NCBI GenBank assembly: GCA_013350335.1
Contig: CM023534.1
Coordinates: forward strand, 20,789,302-20,853,301
DNA: 64,000 bases
Source: Chimonanthus salicifolius
Taxonomy: Eukaryota > Streptophyta > Magnoliopsida > Laurales > Calycanthaceae
Reading direction: 5' to 3'
Part shown: one piece after another, positions 12,601-20,350 of the stretch
How positions within the stretch are numbered: position 1 is the stretch's first letter
Layout: each line of letters begins with the position of its first letter
The notes under the pieces: model-generated
Database searches by the model: none
What the model saw: only the letters and a program-made list of their open reading frames with translations
What the model was told of the DNA's origin: nothing
Program-made: the position numbers and the translations under genes

Positions 12601-15600
12601 TTAAATCAAAGGCTGAAAGCATTTCCCCTAGCAGTTGAAGAAGAGGACGATTTGCTTTGGGTGAGTGACTCCTCAGGTGTGTTCTCTGTAAGGCATTAGT
12701 CCACTCAACACTACGTCAACACAACGAGGAGGAGCCTACTGCGGACTTAGCCTACAGATTGTAAATTCAGTCTGTTCTCTGATAATCGAGTTTGACCTGT
12801 CGGAGAGCTCTACATGTCAATCTGAGTCAAGTATGAGTTCTGGACTTTGGACTCTGGAGAACTCTTGGAACCGACACATCGATGTAACAGACCCATCGAG
12901 AGTACCAGGATTGATCCATCAATGGATAGACATATCGATCAGTATTTTCAAGGTTCTAGATGAACAGGCTCTGTATTTTTATGTTTCTCCCTGATAATCT
13001 ATACTGACCCATCGACAAGATCGACATGTCGAACATAAGGATTGTCGACCCATCGATGACATCGACCCATCGGTTGTTCCCATTACAGTACCATTGGAAT
13101 GCATTTAATGCACAACAGTCGAGTGGTTGAACGGACACATTTGAGTTCACCAACCCATCAGTATACTCAACCTGTTGGTACAGTTCAGAGCCGAACTTAT
13201 CTGGTTGGCTTATTTAAGCTCTGGAATTTTCCTTTAAGGATGAGGCTTTTCAAAATCAAAACACCTGAAATATTATTTGAATCTTCTACTCTCTCACCCT
13301 CATTCTCTGTAAAAAAAAAAAAAACTACATCTTGAAAAATCAACTCTTGAGTGAATTTAGAGAGAAAGGAAGAATCATCTCTAGGATAACATTGGTGAAC
13401 CTTAGATCCTAGAACCTCCCAAGCTTTTGATTGTGCATACATTGGTATATCATCTACATCAAGAAGGTCAAGCAAGGGAGAATCTTTGAAGCACATCTAC
13501 ATTCAAAGAGCTATAAAGGCAAGTGTTTCATTTAGTTTTACTTTTTACTTATCATCTTGTGAAGCGGATTAGAGAGGGTTTACTCTTGAACCACTATAAA
13601 AAAATAGATTGGGCGAGTCCAACAGTGGATGTCGGAGGGTTTACTCCGAACCACTATACATCCTGTGTCATTTGTGATTGGTGGATTGTGTACTCTTTCA
13701 ACTTGATTATTTGCATTACATTGTTACATTAATTTTTTATTAATCAAGTCATTCGTCAAAGATCAGAAAAATTGGGGATAGTCCTATTCATCCCCCCCAC
13801 CCCCCCTCAACAATCCATTGTAGCACTCTGGGACTTTCAGTAGGTAAAATTAAAACATCTTGAACAACCTAATAATTAATAGTTTCTAGGTGTTTTTTTC
13901 TTTTTTATTTGCCACAACCAATAAAAAGAGTGGTCGGAACCAAGAGAGGTGAATGGGAACGAACCCATCTTCGTGGACAGAGGCAATTTTAGGACCCATG
14001 CCCTTGAAAATCTACACTTATGCAAGCTTTGGAGCCCATTCACTAATTTTTGACAGCTTATGTTGCAAAATTTGTAGGACTGACAACTGAAAATATGGGA
14101 TTCCCCTTCCATCAAAAACTTTGAGCAAGTAAAGCAAGTACATGTTCCATAAAGCAATTGGGAGTTTTTTGTGAGCAGCTCAACCCAAGTTATCCTGGGA
14201 TATGAGCCACTACTCTTGTATTTGTTCATGCAATATCAAAGCAATTCTAGATCCATTCAACTTAGAGCAACTTTTGTGAGTCTATCATCATCACAATTAT
14301 TCTCCCATTACATGCCCTTCAGGGTAGTTTTATTGAAGGGGTGTTTTTTTTTGGTTTTCTTGGTGGGAAGGGAAATAAAAGGTTAAACCAAAGGACTTCC
14401 TAAGAGGTCACTGATGAACACATCAAAATGACCATTTTACCCCTGGATATTGGACTAGTTAGCCCTTATTTTGTGTATATTAGATATGTTTGATGGTATT
14501 TTTGAGTTTTGCAGATAATTTAGAGAAAATCAGAAAACAAAAAAGACTTAAAAGTGAAGAAAAATGCAGAAAGTGGGCCACAGTTACTAATTTTGGAAGT
14601 GTGTGATTTTTTTTACCACTTAACTTTGGAAATTATTGTAAAATTGTCACAATTCAAATCCAACTATGAGAATTTGGATTATGATAATTAATTTTGGGAT
14701 CTTTAATTGTCAAGTGGTAAATTCACAACACTAGATACAACAAGTGGGACCAGCCTGAAGCCCAAGCCCACCAAGAAGCCAGGCCAGATTAAAGTCCAAT
14801 TGAAGCCCAGTTTTAGAATTTGAATTATGCAATTCCAAAAATGATGATGTGGAAGATGAAGTTCAAATGGATTATGGAAGTGCCATGTGTCATGTGATAC
14901 AAAAAATTAGCACAATGCTAAATGTACATGGAGGAGAAGTTTTTGAAGATAATCTCTCAATAACCCATTCGAATGAAGCAAAATGGGATTTGGAATTTTC
15001 ACTCCAAGCGAAAGAATAGCACAATAAGATTTGTATGAGGAGGATTAGGAAAAGAGAGAAAAAAAATGGAGGAGAGCACATAATACCGAGTTTCCAAGGC
15101 TATGATCTAATCCCATGAATTTCCACTATTGGGTAAAAATGAAACTTAGCGACTTCCAAACACATGGTTTCACTTATCCAAACAAGATACATACATAAAG
15201 TGTTTGTGTGCGTGTGAATGTGTGTGTGCATGTGTAATATGTTCCATCTGGGCCCACTTAGACCAACGTGGACGGGTTGGTTGAAAAAGTCTTTCCTTGA
15301 ATGGGATGCATATAAAAGAATCACCTCGATTGGATGAGTGAAGCCATGTCTTTATGGTTCCAAAGATTTAATTTTATCCAATGGTGGAAATTCATGGGTT
15401 AAACCAATGGGTTGTGTAATACAGATTAGGTTACAATTGGGTAATGATCCAATTCACAAGAGGTAGGATGGTGTGAAGGAAGAAGGGATATGATTAGGCC
15501 ATGGTGGGCCCATCTTCATGAGGTCCTTAAATTGTTATCTGAGCATTGAAGCCTAGGTGATCCTAGTTATGTCCATATATATACATATACATACACATAC

Positions 15601-17582
15601 ATGTATAATACATATAGGTTAGTGATCACCTATGAGCCTCATAGATTATGGCTAAATGCATAACAAATCTTGGACATTGAATTACCCAACAATTCAACAA
15701 GGCAGCATTCCCTTACCCACATAGCTATGTACAAACAAAGTACTCTAGTTCACTACAATCATCAAGAGGTAGCAAGGCCTATTTTTCAAGACCCTAAGTA
15801 CATCCTAATCAAGTGATCTTGTTCACATTCCAATTTCCAACTAGGAGAAAGAAACCACATGACTAATTAGATCAACCATTTGGACACTATCATGTCTACT
15901 AACCAAATTTGGATACTCCTGATGTAACGACCAAACACATTAAACATTGAGGATAAATAACCCTAGCAGATCAATTTGATGTAATCGATATTTTTTTTTC
16001 CAAAAATTCAGCTTCATTGGCTACTTGCGATCTATCAATCCATGCAAACAATTTGTAACTGTTCCTTTAATCTGTAACCACTCATTTCTTGTACAAATTT
16101 TTATTTGCCAATCAAGCAACATCCATTTGATGCATGAAGAAAGTAACTGCAGTGCTAGGCATGCGGTTTGATACAGATGATGTTGAAACTCAAGCTACAT
16201 GCATGCTCTTCTAATAATGATCAGTGACAGGCCCTGTGCATCAAGATACAACCCTATCCATCAACAGCTATTTCTGTACTTGAGAAGATAATCATGCGAG
16301 CCACAGTCTTTTGGTTTTTCATCATTTTCCCCGACAAACAAAGGCACAGTAAATTCATTGCTCTTCTACTGTTGCATGAAATTCAATGTACCAGGATACC
16401 AGTGTAAAGTTTAGGCTTAATGCTCGAGGTTCACAGGTGATCTCTATCCTATATATACATACATATTTTATACGATGAAGAGTACATATATATACTTCAT
16501 ATACAGTTGCAGGGATTGAGGAATCATACCATTTGGCCTTGCTTTGCAGACTTCTTTATCTCTAGGATAAGCTTCTTTTCTTGTGTTTGTAGAGACTGCC
16601 TCTCCCTTTCTATTTCTCTAATAGATTTGTCTAGCATTCGCTTATTTTCCCGCAGAAGCTCTGCAGAACATCAACATCAGATAACCACAATACATAAAAT
16701 CACAAGCTATATCAAAGATCATAGACATGGAACACGTGGGATGATCTGAACCACGCCATTTCGACAATTACTACTAAAGTCATGTTATTGTCAGAATGAA
16801 AAATACCATTTTTAAAGAGTCTCCTGGAATGGAGCCATTCCGCATGAGTTCATGCCTAAGTCTACCCTACAAAACCTTTTTGGAATGAGTGTCATGTCAG
16901 CCTCATTGCCATTATATTCTTCCCATACTAGCTCCCAAACAGTTTCATGGTTGGGATAATTTGTGAATCATCTATATTGTAAGCAACCATTTTCATGGTT
17001 AGGGTTATTCTGATCGCTACAATTTCAACCTACAGCCATTTTAGTTAATAAATAAATAAACACTCAGACTCTAGTTAACATTTGCATCTAAGCAGATAAA
17101 AGTTTCAAAGAAATTACAAGACCCCTCATATGCCAATTTAATTGCTTGCAGTAAAAATTAGATTATGTTTGATAGCATAGTTTTAATTCAAGAAGCTATA
17201 GCTTTTATTATCGTTATTAATTATCAATTGGTATTATTATTATTATTATTTGGAAATGATAACATTGCTCAAATTTACAACCTCTAAAACTGCACAACAG
17301 AAAGAAATTTTACTTATAAAGGCGCACTTCATATTCAAATTTCATCAGGTCAATCTAACAGAAATCAAAACATATCTATTTACGCCATTCCTTTGCTTTC
17401 GAGATTTCTATTGCAAATTTAAAAAGGGAAAAAGAAAAAAATTAAACATAAAGCCATAATAGTAACCACAATAATTGTAATTTTGGACACACCCAAAAGC
17501 AGACCTCATAGAAGAAATTTGAATGAAAATGGAATAAATAGATACCTGCTGGGGTCTTTTTCTTGCCGAAGAGAAAACTCAT
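369..17582 (-). CDS. VPS2.1: VPS2.1/CHMP2A-like ESCRT-III subunit, spliced, 3' end outside window
   Basis: This is a core ESCRT-III subunit. From family knowledge, it polymerises on endosomal membranes, drives intralumenal vesicle scission with VPS24/CHMP3, and is recycled by the VPS4 ATPase. The coding sequence is join(17546..17582, 16530..16660, 9228..9332, 369..629) on the minus strand. All visible junctions are AG/GT, phases match, and 178 codons are open. The N-terminus MSFLFGKKKTPAELLREN, a basic helical core, the segment GAVKIMAKDLIRTRHQ and the acidic stretch DALEGDEEEEETEELV are all hallmarks of VPS2. Plant VPS2.1 is about 225 residues, so some 45 C-terminal residues, including the VPS4-binding MIM1 helix, must lie left of position 1. 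The start is the first ATG that gives the conserved N-terminus. Paralogues VPS2.2 and VPS2.3 are less alike. The gene spans more than 17 kb because of transposon-filled introns, yet the exons look intact and probably functional. Confidence 0.93.
875..2079. repeat. 1,205-bp tandem duplication, copy 1
   Basis: This segment is repeated head to tail immediately downstream (2,080-3,284) with no length change. It lies inside VPS2.1 intron 3. It contains the 51-bp minisatellite and the non-coding sequence that forms the left arm of the foldback element near 3.2 kb. Confidence 0.92.
1331..1684. repeat. Degenerate 51-bp minisatellite (about 7 units), copy 1
   Basis: Units starting ATTGACAC.. recur at 1331, 1382, 1433, 1485, 1535, 1583 and 1634, spaced 48-52 bp. 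Most contain a variant of ACATGTCAAATGGTGGC. Since 51 is 17 codons, the repeat keeps one frame open and creates a spurious 102-codon ORF (1,383-1,691). No protein family is suggested. Confidence 0.8.
2080..3284. repeat. 1,205-bp tandem duplication, copy 2
   Basis: The second copy has the same length as copy 1. I count about seven scattered substitutions and no indels, so the duplication is young compared with the surrounding repeats. The junction motif aaatttg recurs at 875, 2,080 and 3,285, exactly 1,205 bp apart. Confidence 0.92.
2536..2889. repeat. 51-bp minisatellite, copy 2
   Basis: This is the same array carried by the second 1,205-bp copy. The spurious 102-codon frame recurs unchanged at 2,588-2,896. 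Confidence 0.8.
3175..3717. repeat. Large imperfect inverted repeat (foldback element)
   Basis: Arms of roughly 250 bp (about 3,175-3,430 and 3,463-3,717) are imperfectly complementary around a short loop rich in TATATACATG and TGTGTG. Landmarks are TTGGATCCATTA on the left against TAATGGATCCAA on the right, and TTTAAAAGTCAAATT against its complement at about 3,590-3,605. The left arm overlaps duplicated sequence. This suggests a MITE or foldback transposon. The terminal motif ttcatgagaactattcttag recurs at about 3,780-3,800. No coding capacity. Confidence 0.65.
3718..5205. other. Intron 3 sequence without recognised genes
   Basis: This is AT-rich intronic sequence. It includes motifs shared with 3.3 kb and 15.4 kb (variants of AATTGGGTAAGGATC..TTCACGAGGTAGG), so it probably holds decayed non-autonomous elements. 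I see no coding family or RNA gene. Confidence 0.4.
5206..5652. mobile_element. Small element with perfect 13-bp terminal inverted repeats
   Basis: Terminal repeats GAAGCACTGATAC (5,206-5,218) and GTATCAGTGCTTC (5,640-5,652) are exact reverse complements. Next to them are clusters of the short motif GATACGGATACG and its complement. The 447-bp body is AT-rich and non-coding. This looks like a MITE-like member of a common plant repeat rich in 'ggatacg' motifs. No target duplication was confirmed. Confidence 0.6.
5653..6419. other. AT-rich intron sequence with short repeats
   Basis: At 5,690-5,830 a block with variants of TTAAATAATAATTGTTTAA recurs imperfectly every 50-60 bp. At 6,140-6,400 purine-rich sequence switches to pyrimidine-rich (CTTCTTTCC) sequence. 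No gene is seen. Confidence 0.4.
6420..6646. mobile_element. Right-half copy of the 'ggatacg' element
   Basis: The sequence closely matches the right end of the 5,206-5,652 element (CGTGTCGGAAACGTACCCGA, then ACTCGAATGGTTTCGGAGTA) and ends GTATCTGTGCTTC. The left terminus is missing, so this is a truncated second copy. Confidence 0.55.
7123..7503 (-). pseudogene. LINE ORF2 C-terminal RNase H-like fragment
   Basis: This 126-codon frame contains PPNPNVWKFNVDGAARG, the entry motif of the RNase H-like domain (RVT_3) at the C-terminus of plant L1 ORF2. The following sequence is degenerate; the usual glycine-rich and acidic motifs are hard to follow, so frameshifts are likely. It continues the zf-RVT fragment at 7,546-8,025 after a frame change. 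Confidence 0.7.
7546..8025 (-). pseudogene. LINE ORF2 fragment: RT zinc-binding region (zf-RVT)
   Basis: This 159-codon open stretch carries the cysteine-histidine cluster CPICETDDEEVDHLFLSCP followed by LACRLWNHF, typical of the zinc-binding region after the reverse transcriptase of plant L1 ORF2. The upstream W-x-P / FSFRCVLKGRTLTRLELKRRG segment also matches this family. The RT and endonuclease domains are absent. It is a remnant of a 5'-truncated insertion and not a host gene. Confidence 0.8.
8041..8860. other. Intron 3 sequence, nothing recognised
   Basis: This is AT-rich intronic sequence between LINE-A and the 133-bp duplication. I see no coding family, RNA gene or clear mobile-element end. 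Confidence 0.4.
8861..9126. repeat. 133-bp tandem duplication, two copies
   Basis: CAATAAGCTCTAACCAATC begins at 8,861 and again at 8,994. The two roughly 133-bp copies differ by a few substitutions and a short indel. It lies in intron 3, about 100 bp from the exon 3 donor. Confidence 0.85.
9228..9332 (-). CDS. VPS2.1: VPS2.1 exon 3
   Basis: This exon has 105 nt (35 codons), phase 0 on both sides. The acceptor is CTCAG|GGT and the donor is CAG|GTAATT. It encodes GAVKIMAKDLIRTRHQ through GVSLRIQ, a core ESCRT-III helix almost invariant in plants. It sits alone between two introns of more than 7 kb, about 100 bp from a small tandem duplication. Confidence 0.92.
9750..12530 (+). pseudogene. L1 ORF2 reverse transcriptase remnant
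   Basis: 9,750-10,080 encodes the pre-RT region (WRQRSRALWLKDGDKNASFF). 10,836-11,640 encodes the RT core with KALGPDGFNF, LIPKREGPSDLSHFRPISLI, ESQGAFVADRQILDGVLIA, a block derived from FKIDMEKA and GLRQGDPLSPFIF. The catalytic FADD box appears as FTED (near 11,650) after a frame change, so the active site is lost. Downstream, 11,825-12,139 (the MSIRGRLTLIRAVLSKLPTY region) and 12,182-12,526 (thumb and connection) are in shifted frames. At least three frame changes and one insertion make this a dead ORF2. Known function: target-primed reverse transcription of LINE RNA. Confidence 0.85.
10085..10835. other. Foreign GC-richer segment inside LINE-B
   Basis: L1 similarity stops after VRRHFEAIFQ and resumes at RPILKGIDFKRIS. 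The roughly 750 bp between them is C/T-rich on the plus strand (ctccgccttccctccccctc) and more GC-rich than its surroundings. Several frames are open, and one fuses to the RT as a 406-codon ORF (10,491-11,711). I do not recognise any domain. It could be a captured gene fragment or a divergent LINE linker. Confidence 0.45.
12700..13839 (+). mobile_element. Copia (SIRE-like) LTR remnant, plus orientation
   Basis: The right end GGGACTTTCA at 13,830-13,839 and the preceding C-rich tract (CCCCCCCACCCCCCC at 13,790-13,805) match the 3' end pattern of the SIRE-type LTRs at 26-49 kb. It also shares the phrase GAACCACTATA and repeated CGACCCATCG motifs near 13,010-13,080. No primer-binding site follows, so it is a solo or truncated LTR. 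The left end is uncertain because it abuts LINE-B. Confidence 0.6.
13840..16529. other. Remainder of VPS2.1 intron 2
   Basis: No gene is recognised. It contains a TGTGTGTG-rich stretch (about 15,200-15,235), a TATATACATA-rich stretch (about 15,575-15,615) and motifs shared with 3.3-4.3 kb (AATTGGGTAATGATCC..TTCACAAGAGGTAGG near 15,435), suggesting a decayed dispersed element. Confidence 0.45.
16530..16660 (-). CDS. VPS2.1: VPS2.1 exon 2
   Basis: This exon has 131 nt. The acceptor is CTGCAG|AG and the donor is ATG|GTATG. The split GAG codon restores the family sequence AELLRENKRMLDKSIREIER, followed by a basic helix ending KQGQM. It ends in phase 0, and exons 1 and 2 together give exactly 56 codons. 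Confidence 0.92.
17232..17250. repeat. (TAT)n microsatellite
   Basis: A short trinucleotide run lies in VPS2.1 intron 1 (16,661-17,545). The rest of that intron is unremarkable. Confidence 0.8.
17546..17582 (-). CDS. VPS2.1: VPS2.1 exon 1 (start codon)
   Basis: The first coding exon has 37 nt. ATG is at 17,582-17,580 and the exon encodes MSFLFGKKKTPA plus the first base of the next codon. It ends CAG|GTATC, a consensus donor, in phase 1. The short first exon encodes the membrane-facing N-terminus of the ESCRT-III helix. Confidence 0.92.
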
Positions 17583-17910
17583 GTTCCAAATCCGATGGTT
17601 AGGATCGACGCAGCAAGACGCTGAGAGAGAAAAGAAGTTGAAGACAAGAATACGGCCGGATTTTGATTTGAAACTGGGATTGAATAGAGAGATGTTTGAT
17701 CTTCACTTTTCTATTCTCGGGAGGAGGAAGCGTTGCTTCGAATCTTCAATCGATACAAGTCAGACTAGTCAATTACGCGGTAATGGAAACAGGCATTTAC
17801 GATAATGCCTTTGTACGGTGTTTTCTTCTTTGATCGGATCGGTTCCCGTGGATACCCACTAATTTTGTACGTGGTGAATTTTCCACGTCGAGGCTGCAGA
17901 GTGGTTATAG
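17583..17910 (-). promoter_or_regulatory. VPS2.1: VPS2.1 5' UTR and proximal promoter
   Basis: This interval lies between the start codon and the LINE 3' end at 17,911. Read on the minus strand, it ends in a pyrimidine-rich leader (ttcttttctctctcagcg) typical of plant 5' UTRs. Two ACGT-core boxes occur further upstream: TACGTGGT at 17,868-17,875 and CCACGTCG at 17,883-17,890. No clear TATA box is visible. If the LINE marks the boundary, the intact promoter is only about 330 bp. The exact transcription start cannot be read from sequence. Confidence 0.45.
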
Positions 17911-18620
17911 TTTTTTCAATAATGGATATAATTAATTCATTCAAATGAAGGAGAACTCTCAAAAAAATACAAATAGAACTAGGGCCAAACACCCTAACAA
18001 AATGGAAAAAAACCACACCCAGATCAAACAAGCAGAAGAGCCCAGGGTAGAAAAATCGACCGAATTGAGATTTTGATCGATTTTTTATATCGGGTGAGAT
18101 CTTGGTTCGGGCGAGATTTTTCTCTTTCTTCAATTTTTTTTTGAAATCTTGGTATTTTTTAAAAAAAATTGAAAGAAGACTTTTTTTTCTGAAAAATATA
18201 AATATCGACCGATAAAAAGAAAAAAATCGGCGAAGATTTAAACCATGGAAGAGCCCCACAGACAGGCCCAGCAATGGATAGCCCACATACAAGCCCAACA
18301 GTGGAAAACCCACAGCTTGAAACATCAAAAAGGAAGCCCAAAATAAGAAAGGCCCACAAACACAACATTAGGCCCAGCAACAACAAAGTAAAAGACTACC
18401 AATCCCAAAAAAATACAGGGGAACAATGCACAGAGGAACCTCGCCAGAAAACCCAGTGCAAGAACAGACACGAAGCTTCTGCATAATGAAAAATAGAAGG
18501 GCAAAATCAGGTGCCAAGCCCCACTCAAACATGAAGAGCAACAAATGAAAATGCAAAGCGGGGAGTGAATGCAACAAGAATAGTTCAACAAGCAAGAACC
18601 TAGAAATTAGCAGGAAGCAC
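17911..18620 (-). mobile_element. LINE 3' end (5'-truncated) upstream of VPS2.1
   Basis: A T-run near 17,911 is followed by CAATAATGGATATAATTAATT, then by purine-rich, GCCCA-rich non-coding sequence to about 18,620. The same type of end (T-run, then ATGGATA..ATTCATT) occurs at 9,664. This is read as a minus-strand LINE 3' UTR with poly(A). No ORF2 protein is present, so the insertion is heavily truncated. The right boundary is approximate. Confidence 0.5.
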
Positions 18621-18624
18621 CAAC

Positions 18625-19054
18625 TGTTGGCATAATTCTTGATTTGGATTGAAACTTGGGCGATAAGAAACGGTTCTTGATGTACCCGATTAAACGTCTT
18701 TCAATTCATTAATCATCAGCCCTCAAGATTGTGAATCAATGATGCTTACAATTAACCATACAATCATTATGCGGAAAATCATCATAATATGAAACATACC
18801 CGAATCCATGCGTTCCAATAAACGTGTGTCGATCCCTTGCTCTGTTCTCGTCGTGTTCCTACAAAACTCGTGTGCACCAAGAGTTTCTCTGATCTTCCCA
18901 CTTAATTCCTTTCTTGATTTCGTTCGGTGATAGGTTTAGACAGAGAGGATCGAACATGGGCAATCAGGAGGACTCTATGGGCTGTGTTTCTTCTTATATT
19001 CCACTTTCCATCAAAGTAGGAAGGTAAGTCCCAAAAGGACTCCTGATGAAAACA
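18625..19054 (+). mobile_element. Possible short copia LTR (430 bp)
   Basis: The segment starts TGTTGGCATAATTC and ends GATGAAAACA (TG..CA), and it interrupts the gag start of the neighbouring minus-strand copia remnant. No matching 5-bp duplication was found, so the boundaries and identity are tentative. Confidence 0.35.
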
Positions 19055-19192
19055 TGTTATAATTCTTCATTTCATTTTTCATCAATAGTAGAGTCTTAGA
19101 AATATCATGGCTTTCTCTTATAGCCATTGTTCTAGCACAGATCAACTCGGACGGTTAGATCCTTTCTCAAAGCACCAGGCTCTGATACCAAT
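19055..19192 (-). pseudogene. SIRE-like copia gag 5' remnant and primer-binding site
   Basis: On the minus strand a primer-binding site TGGTATCAGAGCC, complementary to initiator tRNA-Met, adjoins the LTR at 19,193. About 50 bases further on, an ATG at 19,127 opens a gag-like start (MAIRESHDISKT). The same start occurs near 37,100. After about 70 bases the frame runs into the sequence at 18,625-19,054 and is lost. Confidence 0.6.
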
Positions 19193-19645
19193 TGAAAGTT
19201 CTCATTTTCAATGTCCTGGTACTCTCAATCAGTCTTGAATTACCGAGATGTCTGTTTTCTCGAGAGTCAACTTGAGTTCTAAGTTCCAGAACTCATAAGC
19301 TATCATCGACGAGTCGTTGACATTGAGGGGTCGTTAAGTTCATCACCGAGGGGTCGGTGCATACAAGACTCTTGATCAGAGGCATACTTAGAATGAAAGT
19401 TCTATGATCCAAAACCTTTGTTAATCTGGCCGACTAGTCTATGACCACTATGGGTCGATCCTGTCTCCATCGAGGGGTCGGTGAAAACGACTGGTTGAGC
19501 TGAGAGTTAACATGTATTCATTCCAAGTTCGCTTCCAATTTACTATCAAGCTCCCTTTCTAGGGTTTTTGTGATTTTATCATTTGTTCAATTAAGCCTAA
19601 AAATGGTCTTCCTAAGGTCTGGATACCACCTAAAGATTCGGGTAA
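19193..19645 (-). mobile_element. SIRE-like LTR remnant, internally deleted
   Basis: It begins TGAAAGTT next to the primer-binding site. After about 30 bp it jumps to the region containing CCGAGGGGTCGGTG, compared with the full 1.92-kb LTR at 26,533-28,453. It stops near 19,645, where gypsy-like repeat sequence starts. Confidence 0.6.
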
Positions 19646-19686
19646 TCGCTTATTTTAGCAAAATTATTTGATATTTCTTGAAATTG

Positions 19687-20277
19687 TTTGATTGTGTGTC
19701 AAATAATAGAATTTTGAACTCTATACCCCCAATATGTGTTTATCACAGACTAAATTCAAGTTTGGAGATGGAAATAAAATTTTGAAATGGGGTTCCAAAA
19801 ATAGTAGGTGTCTATTTTTGGAAACTTTCCAAATTAAGAAAATCTCAAAATTTGAGTGATTTCGAGGTCCGCAATGGTTAAGAAATTTATTTGAATTTTT
19901 TTATCCAAATTTTTAATTTTGGATTCACTTTTGGAAACTTTCTAAATTTGGAAATTGTTAATTTTGGAAACTCTCCAAATTTAGAAATTTCTAAATTGGT
20001 ATGTTATCAGGGACCACAACTCTCAAGGAAAATTATTGGAATAATATTATTCAAATTTTAAATTTTGGAAACAAATTTGGGGATTTTATAAAATTAGCTT
20101 TTTGTGCGGCCCAAATTATTTTATATCTACAAGGATAGATTTGAAAAAATATTTTGAGAAAATAAAAAAATATTTTTGGAAACAAGATTTAGTTTTTGTA
20201 AAATCCAATTATTTTGGAAATTCAAGTTGGAGTTTTGGTGGGCCATGGTCCCACATGATTTATTTGGAAAAGAGTTT

Positions 20278-20350
<73 letters not shown>

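Larger units (their letters stand above)
9664..12690 (+). mobile_element. L1-type LINE (LINE-B), ORF2 segment in inverted configuration
   Basis: From 9,664 to about 9,745 there is a LINE 3' end in minus orientation (T-run, then a segment resembling the LINE ends at 6.8 and 17.9 kb). It is fused to a plus-oriented ORF2 body from about 9,750 to 12,690. This 5'-part-inverted arrangement is what twin priming produces. The body is interrupted by about 750 bp of foreign sequence (about 10,085-10,835) and by frameshifts. It lies in VPS2.1 intron 2. Confidence 0.7.
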
